From NCBI RefSeq assembly GCF_900104245.1, contig NZ_FMXN01000002.1, positions 248,001 to 312,000 of the forward strand: DNA of 64,000 nt, in the 5' to 3' direction. This document shows, piece after piece, positions 30,980 to 44,108 of the stretch; positions within the stretch are counted from its first letter, which is position 1, and each line of letters begins with the position of its first letter. The stretch comes from Pseudidiomarina indica. Lineage in GTDB: Bacteria > Pseudomonadota > Gammaproteobacteria > Enterobacterales > Alteromonadaceae. The notes beneath the pieces are model-generated. The model ran no database searches. It had not been told where the DNA came from and saw only the letters and a list, made by a program, of their open reading frames with translations. The position numbers and the translations under genes are program-made.

Positions 30980-32050
30980 CTAACTATCGCGTCGGCGCAT
31001 CATCCAAATCGCCCAGCCTGCAAAAATCAGGCTGGGTAGCAATGCCCCAAGCAAGGGTGGCAGACGATATACCTGGGCCATCGGACCAAATATCTCATTA
31101 CTGACATGGAACCCAAACCCGGTAATAACCCCCAATAAAATTCGCGCCCCCATGGTGGTGGAACGCAACGGGCCAAAAATAAACGACAGCGCAACTAGCA
31201 ACATCACTGCCACCGTGACGGGAGCCAATAGTTTCCGCCAAAGAGCCAATTCATACCGTTCGGATGCTTGTCGGTTGGTTTGTAAATATTCCACGTAATC
31301 CAATAGCCCACGAATCGACAAGGATTCTGGTTTCACCGTCACCACCCCCAGTTTGTCGGGAGTGAGTGACGACTGCCACATCATCGCGGCTTGTTGCGTT
31401 TGGATAATACGTTCCAGGGTATATTCTGTTTGGGTCACATCGAACAAGCGCCACTGCTCCCCACTAAAGGTTGCCGTGCGTCCTTGGGTGATGAGTTCCA
31501 ATTCATTGTTATTATCGAAATGGTAAATGGTGATATCCCGCAGTCGCCCGGTATCTTCCACTTCGCCAATATTAACGAAGTTCATGCCATCACGCGCCCA
31601 CACACCTTGTTGAGCCGAAATCAAGCTGCCGCCAGAAATGGCTCGTGCCCGTAATTCACGCCCATGGGATTCCAGCTGTGGCGCAATCCACTCGCCCATT
31701 GCCATCACTGCCAACATCATAATAACGGCAGCCTTCATCACCGATCCCACAATGTTTAGCCGCGAGCGACCAGCGGCCAGCATCACCACCAGCTCTGAAT
31801 TGCTGGCTAACATGCCCATGCCTAGTAAGCCACCCAACAGTGCCGCCATGGGGAAAAACACTTCAATATCACGAGGTAAGCTGTAAAGCACAAAAATCCC
31901 TGCATCGGCAATGGTATAACTGCCTTTACCAACGGATTTCAGTTGTTCCACAAAACGAATCAGGCCAGACAGGCCACTCAACACGGCAAGACTCAGAATG
32001 GAGGTAATTAGTACGGTCCGCGCAATATAGCGGTCTAAAATTGACATCAT
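30980..32050 (-). CDS. lptG: LPS export ABC transporter permease LptG
   Basis: One of two permeases that, with LptF and the ATPase LptB, pull LPS from the inner membrane and push it along the Lpt bridge. From ATG 32050, which overlaps the lptF stop (ATGATG context), the product has 356 aa with the YjgP/YjgQ layout: membrane segments at the N-terminus (RYIARTVLITSILSLAVLSG), a periplasmic beta-jellyroll domain (about residues 130-265), and three C-terminal membrane segments. The LASNSELVVMLAAGRSR segment is the cytoplasmic coupling region. ATG 32047 is an alternative start. Confidence 0.95.
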   Translation of the reverse strand: MMSILDRYIARTVLITSILSLAVLSGLSGLIRFVEQLKSVGKGSYTIADAGIFVLYSLPRDIEVFFPMAALLGGLLGMGMLASNSELVVMLAAGRSRLNIVGSVMKAAVIMMLAVMAMGEWIAPQLESHGRELRARAISGGSLISAQQGVWARDGMNFVNIGEVEDTGRLRDITIYHFDNNNELELITQGRTATFSGEQWRLFDVTQTEYTLERIIQTQQAAMMWQSSLTPDKLGVVTVKPESLSIRGLLDYVEYLQTNRQASERYELALWRKLLAPVTVAVMLLVALSFIFGPLRSTTMGARILLGVITGFGFHVSNEIFGPMAQVYRLPPLLGALLPSLIFAGWAIWMMRRRDS

Positions 32051-33156
32051 GCCCGTGACCCCTTCAGTCGAGCGAGGGTCCGCAGCCCTATCGGCCGCCC
32101 TTTCGCGATTAGCAGGATGCCACACAATAGCAGTAAGACATGAATCCACCACAAGCCAATACTGGCTGGAATGGTGCCGTCAGCCACCGCTGAGCGTGCT
32201 GCCATTAAAGTGAGAAAGTAGCCCAAGTAGATCAACAACGCGGGAGCCATTCGAGCAAATTTCCCTTGCCGTGGGTTTACCCGACTGAGAGGAACAGCAA
32301 TTAAGGTCAACAGAGGCATGGCCAGCGGAATAGCAATTCGCCATTGCAATTCGGCTTGTGCTTCAACATCGTCCAAGCCAATCAATTCACTGGTGCTGTA
32401 GGATTCCAGCTTTCGAATATATTCGGAGGTTTCTTGTTCTTTGATTTGCAGGCTGTATTCATCGAACTGCATCACCTGAAACTCACGCTCAACAAAGCTC
32501 TGAGCATAGCGCATGCCATCGTTTAGGACCAAATTTTGAGCACCGGTGGCAGCAGCCAATACACTGCCGGCATCAGCCATCACCACACTGCTACCAATAA
32601 TGCGGTTGTTTTCATCCCGTAACGACTGAGCCACAAACACTTCATCCAAATCGCCATTGGCGTCCAGCCCCTGCACATAAATGACCGCCTTCTGGTTGCT
32701 CGCTTGTTGGAACCGACCTGGCATGATGACACTGAGGCCACTTTCACTGCGCGCTTTTTCTTCCACCAGCCGTTCTTGCTCCAGCGACCAAGGCACCAGA
32801 TACAACGTCAATGCTGCGGTGCAGAGCGCTAACAGCGTCGCCAGCACCAAGGTAACCCGCGCCACATACCATTCGCTCACGCCACAGGCATGTAATACCG
32901 TCATCTCGTTATCGGCATAGATTCGCCCATGGGCTAACAAAATTCCGAGGAATAGACTCAACGGCAAGATCAAGGCCGCCAATGCAGGCAAGTTCAGGCC
33001 AAGTAACTGCATCACAACCTGACTTGGAATTTCTCCGGCCGACGCATCGGCAAGAACGCGAACAAATTTTTGACTAACAAAAATAGTCATCAACACCAGC
33101 AGTACGGCAAATTGAGACTTGAATGTTTCACGGATTAAATAGCGAAATATGCGCAC
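32047..33156 (-). CDS. lptF: LPS export ABC transporter permease LptF
   Basis: Partner permease of LptG. The 369 aa product begins MRIFRYLIRETFKSQFAVLL, has the coupling segment AHGRIYADNEMTVLHACGVS, a periplasmic jellyroll domain (about residues 140-260) and C-terminal membrane helices, ending in a short basic tail. It overlaps lptG by 4 bp and is divergent from pepA, the usual lptFG | pepA-holC-valS arrangement. Confidence 0.95.
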   Translation of the reverse strand: MRIFRYLIRETFKSQFAVLLVLMTIFVSQKFVRVLADASAGEIPSQVVMQLLGLNLPALAALILPLSLFLGILLAHGRIYADNEMTVLHACGVSEWYVARVTLVLATLLALCTAALTLYLVPWSLEQERLVEEKARSESGLSVIMPGRFQQASNQKAVIYVQGLDANGDLDEVFVAQSLRDENNRIIGSSVVMADAGSVLAAATGAQNLVLNDGMRYAQSFVEREFQVMQFDEYSLQIKEQETSEYIRKLESYSTSELIGLDDVEAQAELQWRIAIPLAMPLLTLIAVPLSRVNPRQGKFARMAPALLIYLGYFLTLMAARSAVADGTIPASIGLWWIHVLLLLCGILLIAKGRPIGLRTLARLKGSRA

Positions 33157-33280
33157 TGAACCCCACTCTTAACTTAGGTTTTTACTGGAAATGCTGGCGA
33201 TTTTAAGTAAACTTGGCGTTTTCCTGATGGATTATTCTATGGCAGCGATCTGCTGTCAACCGCAGTAAATTGGAGCATAT

Positions 33281-34783
33281 ATGGAGTTCAGCGTAAAAAG
33301 CGGCAGTCCTGAGAAGCAGCGTACTGCCTGTATCGTGGTTGGTGTGTACGAACCTCGCCGTTTGTCAGGAGTTGCCGAGCAACTGGATAAAGTGAGTGAG
33401 GGGTTCATTAGCAACCTGTTACGCCGAGGTGACTTGGAAGGGAAATCCGGTCAGATGTTGTTATTACACAACGTCCCTAATGTCCTCAGTGAGCGCGTAT
33501 TATTAGTCGGTTGCGGCAAAGAGCGAGAGCTTGACGAGCGCCAGTACAAACAAATCATCGAAAAGACCATTCAAACGCTGAGCGATACCGGTTCCATGGA
33601 AGCAGTGTGCTTCTTAAGCGAATTAAATGTCAAAGGTCGCGATACCTATTGGAAGGTGCGCCAGGCGGTTGAAGCCACCCAAAGCACCTTGTACGCTTTT
33701 AACCACCTCAAAACACGCAAAGACGAGCCGCGTCGCCCGTTACGGAAAATTGTTTTTAACGTGCCATCACGCCGTGAGCTACCGATTGGTGAAAAAGCCA
33801 TTGCGCACGGGGTAGCCGTTGCTAAAGGAATGAACCTTTGCCGCGACGTAGCCAACATGCCCCCTAACATTTGTACACCGCGTTATTTAGCCGAACAATG
33901 CAGCGAGCTGGCGGAACGTTATGAGTCTCTCAGCTTCACCGCGGTGACTGAGTCCGAGATGGAAGAGCTTGGCATGAACTCCTACTTAGCCGTGGCTCGG
34001 GGTTCTGCGAACGAAGCCGTCCTCAGCTTGTTGCATTATCAGGGCGGCGGTGACGAAGCACCTATCGTTCTGGTCGGCAAAGGCCTGACCTTCGACTCCG
34101 GCGGTATTTCCATTAAGCCAGCGGCAAATATGGACGAAATGAAATACGATATGGGTGGTGCTGCTGCAGTATTAGGAACCATTCAAGCCATTGCGGAGCT
34201 CAAACTGCCGATCAACGTTATTGGTGCATTAGCAGGCTGTGAAAACATGCCTGACGGGCGTTCTTACCGTCCGGGTGATATACTCACCACCATGAGCGGC
34301 CAAACCGTGGAAGTCATCAACACCGATGCGGAAGGTCGGTTGGTGTTATGTGACACTTTAACCTACGTCGAGCGCTTCCAACCCGAAGCGGTGATTGACG
34401 TTGCAACGCTTACCGGTGCCTGTGTGATTGCCTTAGGCAACCATGCCAGTGGGTTAATGAGCCCACACAACCCGCTCGCTCATGAAATAGTCAATGCCGC
34501 AGAACAAAGTGGTGACCGCGTTTGGCGATTACCCTTATGGGATGAATACCAAGCGTCATTAGAAAGTCCCTTTGCCGATATGAATCATTTAGGGGGACGC
34601 GAAGCTGGCACAATTACCGCCGCGTGTTTCTTATCTCGATTCACAAAAAAATATCATTGGGCGCATTTGGATATTGCTGGCACCGCATGGCAGAGTGGCG
34701 CCAAAAAAGGTTCTACTGGCCGGCCAGTGCCTTTGCTAACGCAATTTATTATCAACCGCACTGCCGCCAGCGAGCAGGTGTAA
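33281..34783 (+). CDS. pepA: Leucyl aminopeptidase PepA
   Basis: A hexameric di-metal aminopeptidase (M17 family) that in E. coli also binds DNA in Xer recombination and carAB control. The 500 aa product has the metal-site motifs [20 protein letters not shown] and [14 protein letters not shown], with [11 protein letters not shown] between. ATG 33281 has GGAG 7 nt upstream. It heads the pepA-holC-valS operon. Whether the DNA-binding function is kept cannot be told from the sequence. Confidence 0.96.
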   Translation: MEFSVKSGSPEKQRTACIVVGVYEPRRLSGVAEQLDKVSEGFISNLLRRGDLEGKSGQMLLLHNVPNVLSERVLLVGCGKERELDERQYKQIIEKTIQTLSDTGSMEAVCFLSELNVKGRDTYWKVRQAVEATQSTLYAFNHLKTRKDEPRRPLRKIVFNVPSRRELPIGEKAIAHGVAVAKGMNLCRDVANMPPNICTPRYLAEQCSELAERYESLSFTAVTESEMEELGMNSYLAVARGSANEAVLSLLHYQGGGDEAPIVLVGKGLTFDSGGISIKPAANMDEMKYDMGGAAAVLGTIQAIAELKLPINVIGALAGCENMPDGRSYRPGDILTTMSGQTVEVINTDAEGRLVLCDTLTYVERFQPEAVIDVATLTGACVIALGNHASGLMSPHNPLAHEIVNAAEQSGDRVWRLPLWDEYQASLESPFADMNHLGGREAGTITAACFLSRFTKKYHWAHLDIAGTAWQSGAKKGSTGRPVPLLTQFIINRTAASEQV

Positions 34784-34796
34784 CAAAAGAGCGACT

Positions 34797-35252
34797 ATGG
34801 CGCACGGAATATTTTATGTACTCGATGGCTTAACCGAGCAACAGCAACAGCAGTTTTTCTGTCAACAAATTGCCCAGCTTTGGCGAGACCATAAAAGTGT
34901 ACGTGTTTGGTGCGCCTCACAAACTGCAGCCGAACAACTGGATGAAAGTTTGTGGCGATTCCCAGCGGATAGCTTTGTGCCCCATAACTTAGTGGGGGAA
35001 GGCCCGCCGCAAGGGGCGCCCGTTGAACTGTGCTGGCCCCAAGCGCCAGCCTCGCCGCGCCGTGCTGCGGTGGTGGTGAATCTGATGGACGACCTGCCGC
35101 CTTGGCAAGGCGCTCGACTCATTATCGATCATGTTCCTGAAATTGAGCCACAGCGGCAAGCGGCTCGCGAACGCTACAAACATTATCGGCAGCATGGCAT
35201 TGGCTTAAAAACCATCCCTGCTGCTGACTTGATTCTTTCAAAAACGGATTAG
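34797..35252 (+). CDS. holC: DNA polymerase III subunit chi
   Basis: Chi links the clamp loader (through psi) to SSB on the lagging strand. The 151 aa sequence has the family pattern ATFYVLD-like start (GIFYVLDGLTEQQQQQFFCQ), VRVWCASQTAAEQLDESLWR, and PHNLVGEGPPQGAPVELCWP, ending in RERYKHYRQHGIGLKTI. It lies between pepA and valS, with 13 and about 18 bp spacers, as in most gammaproteobacteria. Confidence 0.94.
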   Translation: MAHGIFYVLDGLTEQQQQQFFCQQIAQLWRDHKSVRVWCASQTAAEQLDESLWRFPADSFVPHNLVGEGPPQGAPVELCWPQAPASPRRAAVVVNLMDDLPPWQGARLIIDHVPEIEPQRQAARERYKHYRQHGIGLKTIPAADLILSKTD

Positions 35253-35270
35253 TATAACGTGAAGGTTTCG

Positions 35271-38120
35271 ATGGAAAAAACGTATTCCCCCCAAGCGATT
35301 GAGCAAGAACTTTATCAGCATTGGGAAGCGCAAGGCTATTTTAAACCCTCTGGGCAAGGCGATGCTTATTGCATCATGATTCCTCCGCCCAACGTCACTG
35401 GCAGCCTGCATATGGGGCATGCGTTCCAACATACCATTATGGATACCCTGATTCGCTACAAGCGAATGGATGGTTTCAATACCTTATGGCAGGTGGGAAC
35501 AGACCATGCTGGTATCGCCACGCAAATGGTGGTTGAGCGGCAGCTGGCGGCACAGGGCATCACCCGGCAAGAAATTGGGCGCGAAGCATTCATTGATAAA
35601 GTATGGGATTGGAAAGCCGAATCAGGCGGAACCATTACCTCACAGATGCGCCGTTTGGGTGACTCCGTCGACTGGGAGCGGGAACGCTTCACCATGGACG
35701 AAGGCCTCTCTAATGCCGTGAAAGAAGTGTTTGTGCGCCTGCATGAAGAGAATCTTATTTATCGCGGTAAGCGGTTGGTAAACTGGGATCCTAAATTACA
35801 AACCGCCATTTCAGACCTTGAAGTTGAAAATAAAGAACAACAAGGCCATATCTGGCACCTTCGTTATCCCCTTGCCGATGGCATCACAACCGCCGACGGC
35901 CAAGCTTACTTAGTGGTTGCAACCACGCGCCCTGAAACCATGCTCGGTGACGTCAGTGTGGCCGTCCATCCGGACGACCCACGTTATCAATCATTAATTG
36001 GCAAATTCATTGAGCTCCCCTTGGTGAATCGCCGGATTCCAATTATCGCCGACGATTACGTTGACCAAGAATTCGGTACTGGGTGCGTTAAAATCACCCC
36101 AGCTCACGACTTCAATGACTACGACATTGGTAAGCGGAATCAATTGCCCATGATTGCCGTGTTGGATAATCATGCACATATCATGCCGGTTGCTGGCCTA
36201 TACACCCACACCGGTGAAGCACTCACTGATCTTGATGGGTTTGACGGCACCTTGCCAGAAGCCTATCACGGGCTGGATCGTTTCGAAGCACGGCGACGTA
36301 TCGTCGCTGATTTTGAAGCTTTAGGATTACTCGATAAAGTTGAAGCCCACGTCAATAAGGTGCCGTACGGCGACCGTGGCGGTGTGCCCATTGAGCCCCA
36401 TTTAACCGACCAGTGGTACGTCCGCGTGGCACCACTGGCGGAAGTTGCGACCGCTGCCGTCGAAAATGGCGATATCCAATTCGTACCGAAGCAATACGAA
36501 AATATGTACTTTGCGTGGATGCGCGATATTCAAGATTGGTGTATTTCACGACAGCTTTGGTGGGGTCATCGAATTCCGGCTTGGTATGACGAGCAGGGCA
36601 ACGTCTATGTCGGCCGCGATGAAAGCGAAGTGCGCACCAAACATCAACTGGGCGACATTCCTTTGCGCCAAGATGATGACGTATTAGATACCTGGTTCTC
36701 ATCCGCATTATGGACCTTCTCCACCTTGGGTTGGCCAGAGAACACCGAAGATCTCAAAACCTTCCATCCTACCGATGTGTTGGTCACGGGCTTCGATATC
36801 ATTTTCTTCTGGGTTGCCCGGATGATCATGTTAACCATGCACTTCTTGAAAGATGAGCAAGGTAAACCACAAGTTCCATTCAAAACCGTGTACGTAACCG
36901 GCCTGATCCGTGACGATGAAGGCCAAAAAATGTCGAAGTCAAAAGGCAACGTGCTCGACCCGTTGGATATGATTGAGGGCATTGAGCTGGATGACTTGGT
37001 GGCCAAACGCACGGCCAATATGATGCAACCGCAGTTGGAAGCAAAAATTAAGCAACGTACGGAAAAGCAATTCCCGAATGGTATTGCCGCTCACGGTACG
37101 GACGCGTTACGCTTCACGCTTGCCGCTTTGGCCTCTACCGGACGAGATATCAACTGGGACATGCAGCGCCTCGAAGGCTACCGTAATTTCTGTAATAAAT
37201 TATGGAATGCGAGCCGCTATGTGCTGATGAATACCGAATCCCAAGATTGCGGTATGCAAGGCGGTGAGCTCGAGCTATCACTGGCGGATCAGTGGATTAT
37301 TGAGCAGTTTAACGACACCGTGAAACAATTCCGTAGCGCCTTGGATCATTATCGTTTTGACCAAGCCGCTAGCATTGCTTACGAATTCACCTGGAACCAG
37401 TTCTGTGACTGGTATTTAGAACTGACCAAACCGGTGCTGTTTAAAGGCACGGAGAGCCAATTGCGCGGTACACGCCACACCTTGATTACGATGCTGGAGC
37501 AATTACTGCGTTTGCTGCATCCACTGCTGCCATTTATTACCGAGTCAATCTGGCAACGCGTGGCTCCGTTGGCGGGTTGTGCAGGCGACACCATCATGTT
37601 GCAGCCTTATCCACAAGTGCAGCCGCAGCAATACGCCGCCGCAAGCGCTGACATGGAGTGGTTGAAACAGGTGATTGTGGCCATTCGTAACATTCGTGGC
37701 GAGATGAACCTCTCACCCAGTAAGCCATTACCGATACTCTTTAAGAATACCGATGCCACAGCCCGTCAACGGCTGGAGCAAAATGCTAACTTTTTGAGTG
37801 CGTTGGCAAAACTTGAAAGTATCGAATATTTGAGCGAGCACGACGAACCACCAGCCAGTGCAACGGCCTTGGTTGGGCGGATGGAAGTTCATATTCCGAT
37901 GGCTGGTTTAATCGATACGGCGGCTGAATTAGCGCGGCTAGAAAAAGCGATTGAAAAGGCGCAAAAAGAATATGACCTGTTCAATCGTAAGCTGAGCAAT
38001 GAAAACTTTGTCAGCAAAGCGCCTGCAGACGTTATCGCGAAAGAACGCGAAAAACTCAGTGCTGCAGAAGAGGCGTTAGCACAACTGAAGTTACAACATG
38101 CCAAGATTGCTGCCCTGTAA
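35271..38120 (+). CDS. valS: Valyl-tRNA synthetase
   Basis: Class I aminoacyl-tRNA synthetase that charges tRNA-Val and edits Thr. From ATG 35271 (AAGG 5 nt upstream) it has 949 aa. The HIGH-type motif is [14 protein letters not shown] (about residues 43-56); the editing domain contains [20 protein letters not shown]; the KMSKS motif lies in [14 protein letters not shown] (about residue 552). A C-terminal coiled coil (residues about 880-945) binds the tRNA elbow. A longer in-frame start at 35259 adds four residues. Confidence 0.97.
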   Translation: MEKTYSPQAIEQELYQHWEAQGYFKPSGQGDAYCIMIPPPNVTGSLHMGHAFQHTIMDTLIRYKRMDGFNTLWQVGTDHAGIATQMVVERQLAAQGITRQEIGREAFIDKVWDWKAESGGTITSQMRRLGDSVDWERERFTMDEGLSNAVKEVFVRLHEENLIYRGKRLVNWDPKLQTAISDLEVENKEQQGHIWHLRYPLADGITTADGQAYLVVATTRPETMLGDVSVAVHPDDPRYQSLIGKFIELPLVNRRIPIIADDYVDQEFGTGCVKITPAHDFNDYDIGKRNQLPMIAVLDNHAHIMPVAGLYTHTGEALTDLDGFDGTLPEAYHGLDRFEARRRIVADFEALGLLDKVEAHVNKVPYGDRGGVPIEPHLTDQWYVRVAPLAEVATAAVENGDIQFVPKQYENMYFAWMRDIQDWCISRQLWWGHRIPAWYDEQGNVYVGRDESEVRTKHQLGDIPLRQDDDVLDTWFSSALWTFSTLGWPENTEDLKTFHPTDVLVTGFDIIFFWVARMIMLTMHFLKDEQGKPQVPFKTVYVTGLIRDDEGQKMSKSKGNVLDPLDMIEGIELDDLVAKRTANMMQPQLEAKIKQRTEKQFPNGIAAHGTDALRFTLAALASTGRDINWDMQRLEGYRNFCNKLWNASRYVLMNTESQDCGMQGGELELSLADQWIIEQFNDTVKQFRSALDHYRFDQAASIAYEFTWNQFCDWYLELTKPVLFKGTESQLRGTRHTLITMLEQLLRLLHPLLPFITESIWQRVAPLAGCAGDTIMLQPYPQVQPQQYAAASADMEWLKQVIVAIRNIRGEMNLSPSKPLPILFKNTDATARQRLEQNANFLSALAKLESIEYLSEHDEPPASATALVGRMEVHIPMAGLIDTAAELARLEKAIEKAQKEYDLFNRKLSNENFVSKAPADVIAKEREKLSAAEEALAQLKLQHAKIAAL

Positions 38121-38156
38121 CAGGGGCAGCCTGGCTGATGAACTCAGCACAGTAAT

Positions 38157-38184
38157 GACGACGAAGCTACTCGGCTTCGTCGTC
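38157..38184. other. Inverted repeat overlapping the rraB 3' end
   Basis: An 11 bp perfect inverted repeat, GACGACGAAGC (38157-38167) / GCTTCGTCGTC (38174-38184), loop TACTCG, lies in the convergent valS-rraB gap and includes the last rraB codons. It may work as a terminator for either gene, but lacks a long U-tract. A second repeat, GCTGCCC / GGGCAGC (38109-38115, 38124-38130), overlaps the valS stop. Confidence 0.5.
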
Positions 38185-38535
38185 TTCTTCCTCACCAAAG
38201 AACGTTCCCCAGCCGTCGTAGTCAACCCCGACTAGGTTCGCAATTTTGGTCACTTCTTCGGTTTGCAATTGCAGGATCTGTGCATCGAGCTTGACGCGAC
38301 TCATCGCAATAAAGGCAAATAACCGAGAGCCATCATCTAATTCAAACTCATCGGCATCGTCAACATGATACCCTGCTTTCACGAGCTCTACTGCTGCCTT
38401 TTCAAGCTTGGTAAAATCCGGGCTCGCAAGGTGATGTTCGATGTCAAACAGATCCGTTGGATTGGCGCCGTCGGCAATAAGTGCAGCGACGGTTTCATCA
38501 CTTTGTTGCAATAACTGATTTAAATCATTAGCCAT
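38167..38535 (-). CDS. rraB: Regulator of ribonuclease E activity RraB
   Basis: RraB binds the C-terminal scaffold of RNase E and alters degradosome activity. The 122 aa, acidic protein has MANDLNQLLQQSDETVAALI, LFDIEHHLASPDFTKLEKAA and YDGWGTFFGEEEDDEAE, close to E. coli RraB. It overlaps the plsC stop by 8 bp in another frame, and faces valS, as in E. coli. Confidence 0.92.
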   Translation of the reverse strand: MANDLNQLLQQSDETVAALIADGANPTDLFDIEHHLASPDFTKLEKAAVELVKAGYHVDDADEFELDDGSRLFAFIAMSRVKLDAQILQLQTEEVTKIANLVGVDYDGWGTFFGEEEDDEAE

Positions 38536-39262
38536 GGGCGACCGTTCCTTGTGCTAACTCTTGGTCTAGCTTAGCGATATGATGTTGCATTAACTGGTGG
38601 CAATGTGCCGTTAACTCCCGCACGCCATCCTCACCGAAGTCGGCAATGCGTACGGGCTTTAATAATTCAATGATCACGGTGCCATTATCCCAGCGATTTA
38701 AGCGTATCTTTTGATGCAAATTAGACACACAAATGGGCACAATGTCGACACCTGCTCTTATTGCCGTGCGGAATGCTCCGGTTTTAAACGGCAATAACCC
38801 CCGCCCATAGTTTCGTGTTCCTTCAGGAAAGAGCAAAATGGATAAGCCTTTGGTGCGGATAGCTGTTGCTGCTTGTTCAATGGTTCCATGGGCTCGGCCC
38901 TTGTTATTCCGATCAATCAATAAATTACCAGCTAACCAGTACAGTTGACCAAAAAATGGAATCCATTTGAGACTTTTTTTCCCAATACTCACCGCATTCT
39001 GCGGCATCGCGCGTGCCAAGGTAAACAAATCATAACTGTTTTGATGATTGGCAATGTACACATATGGGCCTTCTGCTTTCACTTCTGGGGCGATGCGAAT
39101 GTCTAATTTCACCCCTAATAAGCGATGCATGCGTCCATACCAATGGGCGGCAAACGGCGTGTTATTTGGATGAAAAGGACGGAATAAACAGAACAGCAAC
39201 AACAACGTACTGCCAACTACAATAAACAACCCAAGCAGTACGATTCGAATGACAGCGAGCAT
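38528..39262 (-). CDS. plsC: 1-acyl-sn-glycerol-3-phosphate acyltransferase PlsC
   Basis: Acylates lysophosphatidic acid to phosphatidic acid at the inner membrane, the second step of phospholipid synthesis. The 244 aa product has an N-terminal membrane helix, the catalytic HX4D motif in NHQNSYDLF, and FPEGTRNYGRGLLPFKTGAF, then IVPICVS. It lies downstream of parC on the same strand (61 bp), as in E. coli, where parC-plsC are also neighbours. Confidence 0.94.
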   Translation of the reverse strand: MLAVIRIVLLGLFIVVGSTLLLLFCLFRPFHPNNTPFAAHWYGRMHRLLGVKLDIRIAPEVKAEGPYVYIANHQNSYDLFTLARAMPQNAVSIGKKSLKWIPFFGQLYWLAGNLLIDRNNKGRAHGTIEQAATAIRTKGLSILLFPEGTRNYGRGLLPFKTGAFRTAIRAGVDIVPICVSNLHQKIRLNRWDNGTVIIELLKPVRIADFGEDGVRELTAHCHQLMQHHIAKLDQELAQGTVAHG

Positions 39263-39322
39263 AGTCTCTCCTTCTAAACAATGCTCGCTATTATAACCCG
39301 ATCGCTCCGAGAAAACGTCCGA

Positions 39323-41563
39323 TTAGTTTTGATTTTCGACAATGATTGCGTCAACCCGCTGTAATCCTCGCGGTAACTTATTACCACGCCGTCCTCGCTC
39401 TCCACGATAATGCTCTAAATCCGTCGGTTTCAGCGTTAATTTCCGTTTGCCGGCCAGTAAGGTGACACTGGTTTCCGCAGGAATCACCGCCATGGCAACC
39501 ACGTATTCCTCGCGACTGCGGGCGCGCAATGCAGGAATACTCATCATTTTGTTCCCTTTCCCTTTGGCTAGCTCTGGTAAGTCACTGACTGGGAATACCA
39601 GCATGCGTCCTTCGTTCGAAACCACCACAACCAAATCGGAACTCACCTCTTGCACCGGGCTTGGCGAAAGTATTTTGGCGCCCACCGGTAAATTCAGAAT
39701 TGCTTTACCGTTTTTATTACGGCTCACAAGCTCGCCGAAGCGACAAATAAATCCGTAACCAGCATCCGAGGCCAACACATAGCGTTGCTCATCTTTTGCC
39801 ATTAACACATGATCAATGCTTTCCCCTGCAACCACGTTAAAGCGGCCGGTCAGCGGTTCGCCATGGGTACGTGCAGAAGGCAAGCTATGAGCTTCACAGG
39901 CGTAACTGCGCCCCGAGCTATCCATAAACACCACTTGCTGATTACTGCGGCCAGCAGCTTGTGCTAAGAAGCTATCCCCCGACTTGTACGCCAAGGTTGC
40001 CCCATCAATATCGTGGCCTTTCGCTGCCCGCACCCAGCCTTTACTGGATAACACCACGGTGACCGGTTCGGCCGGTGTTAAGTCACGTTCGGTGAGCGCT
40101 CGTGCTTCTTCGCGTTGCACCAGAGGTGACCGACGGTCATCCCCATACTTTTCAGCATCCGCTAAGATTTCTTTGCGTAATAAGGTTTTCATGCGGCGGT
40201 CAGAGCTCAGTAATAGCTCCAATTGCTGCCGTTCTTTTTCGAGCTCGTCTTGCTCGCCTTTGAGCTTAAACTCTTCCAGCTTCGCTAAATGCCGTAACTT
40301 CAATTCTAGAATGGCTTCAGCTTGCGTATCGGTGAGGCCAAACCGCGCCATTAATACGGGCTTGGGCTCGTCCTCATGACGAATAATGGCAATGACTTCG
40401 TCGATATTCAAATAGGCAATCAAAAGACCTTCAAGAATATGCAAGCGCGCCAAAATTTTATCCAACCGATACTGAATCCGCCGGGTCACGGTATCTTGGC
40501 GGAAGGTTAACCATTCCTTCAAGATATCCAGCATGGGCTTCACTTGCGGACGACCATCGAGGCCCAACATATTCATGTTGACCCGATAGTTCTTTTCCAG
40601 ATCCGTGGTGGCGAACAAATGTTGCATCATTTGCTCAATATCGACCCGGTTTGAGCGGGGGATAATAATGAGGCGCGTTGGGTTTTCGTGATCAGATTCA
40701 TCGCGTAAATCGCTCACCATCGGAAGCTTCTTCGCCTGCATTTGCGCAGCAATTTGCTCCAACACTTTCGCGCCTGAGGCTTGGTGAGGTAAGGCGGTAA
40801 TCACCACTTCGCCATCTTCGAGGTGGTACTTTGCCCGCATCCGAATACTGCCGCGGCCACTTTCATAGATTTTTACAATCTCTTCGTGGGGCGTAATAAT
40901 TTCTGCATCGGTGGGGAAGTCAGGGCCGCGCAAATGCGCCATTACGTCAGCTAAGGTGGCTTGCGGCTGATCAAGTAGCAAAGCACAAGCTTGGGCCACT
41001 TCACGCGCATTATGCGGCGGAATATCAGTCGCCATCCCCACGGCAATGCCGGTTACGCCATTCAACAAAATGTGCGGTAAACGAGCCGGTAAAATACGAG
41101 GTTCTTTTAAGGTGCCATCAAAGTTCGGCGTCCAATCAACGGTCCCCTGCCCTAATTCACTCAGCAGCACCTCACTGAAACGCGATAACCGTGCTTCGGT
41201 ATAACGCATGGCAGCGAAGGACTTAGGATCATCCGCCGAGCCCCAGTTCCCCTGCCCATCAACCAATGGATAGCGATAAGAAAATGGCTGGGCCATCAAT
41301 ACCATGGCTTCGTAACAGGCGATATCACCATGAGGGTGGAATTTACCGAGTACATCCCCCACGGTACGTGCAGATTTTTTATATTTTGCCAGCGCCGATA
41401 AACCAAGCTCCGACATGGCATAAATAATACGTCGTTGAACAGGCTTTAAGCCGTCGCCGATATGCGGTAACGCGCGGTCCATAATGACGTACATGGAGTA
41501 GTTCAGGTACGCCTCTTCGGTAAACTTACGTAACGGGAGTTGCTCTAGCGCATCCATTGTCAT
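39323..41563 (-). CDS. parC: DNA topoisomerase IV subunit A
   Basis: The cleavage subunit of topoisomerase IV, which decatenates daughter chromosomes. The 746 aa product has the breakage-reunion domain ([20 protein letters not shown]; catalytic Tyr in MRYTEARLS) and a C-terminal beta-propeller. AAGGAG lies 10 nt before ATG 41563, next to the parE stop. In the quinolone-resistance region the sequence reads [14 protein letters not shown]: Ile (codon ATC, 41323-41321, residue 81 here) stands where E. coli has Ser80, a change to Ile that is a classic quinolone-resistance substitution. The equivalent of Glu84 is unchanged. Confidence 0.97.
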   Translation of the reverse strand: MTMDALEQLPLRKFTEEAYLNYSMYVIMDRALPHIGDGLKPVQRRIIYAMSELGLSALAKYKKSARTVGDVLGKFHPHGDIACYEAMVLMAQPFSYRYPLVDGQGNWGSADDPKSFAAMRYTEARLSRFSEVLLSELGQGTVDWTPNFDGTLKEPRILPARLPHILLNGVTGIAVGMATDIPPHNAREVAQACALLLDQPQATLADVMAHLRGPDFPTDAEIITPHEEIVKIYESGRGSIRMRAKYHLEDGEVVITALPHQASGAKVLEQIAAQMQAKKLPMVSDLRDESDHENPTRLIIIPRSNRVDIEQMMQHLFATTDLEKNYRVNMNMLGLDGRPQVKPMLDILKEWLTFRQDTVTRRIQYRLDKILARLHILEGLLIAYLNIDEVIAIIRHEDEPKPVLMARFGLTDTQAEAILELKLRHLAKLEEFKLKGEQDELEKERQQLELLLSSDRRMKTLLRKEILADAEKYGDDRRSPLVQREEARALTERDLTPAEPVTVVLSSKGWVRAAKGHDIDGATLAYKSGDSFLAQAAGRSNQQVVFMDSSGRSYACEAHSLPSARTHGEPLTGRFNVVAGESIDHVLMAKDEQRYVLASDAGYGFICRFGELVSRNKNGKAILNLPVGAKILSPSPVQEVSSDLVVVVSNEGRMLVFPVSDLPELAKGKGNKMMSIPALRARSREEYVVAMAVIPAETSVTLLAGKRKLTLKPTDLEHYRGERGRRGNKLPRGLQRVDAIIVENQN

Positions 41564-41577
41564 AAATCGGGTTCTCC

Positions 41578-43518
<1,941 letters not shown>

Positions 43519-43526
43519 TTATACTC

Positions 43527-44108
43527 TTACAGGATATTTAGAAACTCAAGCGCCGCAGGTAGATAGCGCGGTAAATCAACAAAACTATGATCGCCGCCTT
43601 GTTCAATAATCATGCGTTGCTGGCGGTAATAATCACGCGCCTCGCGGTAATCCAGCTGCTCATCCCCAGCTTGTAATAACACCAGGAGTTCAACCTCGTT
43701 CGACAACTGTGCTTCCGCCTGTTGGAGTGCTTCCCGATCCTGCTGATTCAGCTGGTATGCTGCTTGAGTATGAGGATGAATGCGCGCGACTTCGCCCTGC
43801 TCTGGCATCAACCGCTGGGGCACTACGGCGGGATTAATCAACACTCCGCGCACCGGACGCTGTTGCGCCGCCAATTGACTCACCACATAGTGCGTCCAAA
43901 AGCCGCCCAATGAACTCCCCATCACCGCCGTGATAGGCTGCGTTGCAATGAGATCATCCAATAATTTTTTATTCGCGACCATTCGAGGAGGCTGCTGTGG
44001 CGCAAGGAGCAGCTCGGAAGCACCGGTTTGATGACTCAAGTAGTCGCGCAGTTGACTGATTTTCGGGCTTGCGGGTGAACTTTCAAATCCATGTAAATAA
44101 AGTAGCAC
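43527..44108 (-). CDS. yqiA: YqiA-family esterase
   Basis: A small alpha/beta hydrolase, 193 aa, of the UPF0227/YqiA type that cleaves short-chain esters in vitro; the natural substrate is unknown. It has LYLHGFESSPASPK (oxyanion loop), the nucleophile elbow GSSLGGFW and the C-terminal GGDHSF carrying the catalytic His. GTG 44108 has AGGAGG 5 nt upstream, formed by the last codons of the DUF1249 gene. In E. coli cpdA lies between the DUF1249 gene and yqiA; here they touch and cpdA is missing. Confidence 0.9.
   Translation of the reverse strand: MLLYLHGFESSPASPKISQLRDYLSHQTGASELLLAPQQPPRMVANKKLLDDLIATQPITAVMGSSLGGFWTHYVVSQLAAQQRPVRGVLINPAVVPQRLMPEQGEVARIHPHTQAAYQLNQQDREALQQAEAQLSNEVELLVLLQAGDEQLDYREARDYYRQQRMIIEQGGDHSFVDLPRYLPAALEFLNIL

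Noticed and set aside
33157-33280. Named promoters in the lptF/pepA divergent gap
   Set aside because: Several AT-rich candidates exist but none has both hexamers at good spacing, so no single call is justified.
41561-41563. Possible frameshift at the parE-parC junction
   Set aside because: The two frames are separate genes with a 14 bp gap and a good Shine-Dalgarno; both products are full length.
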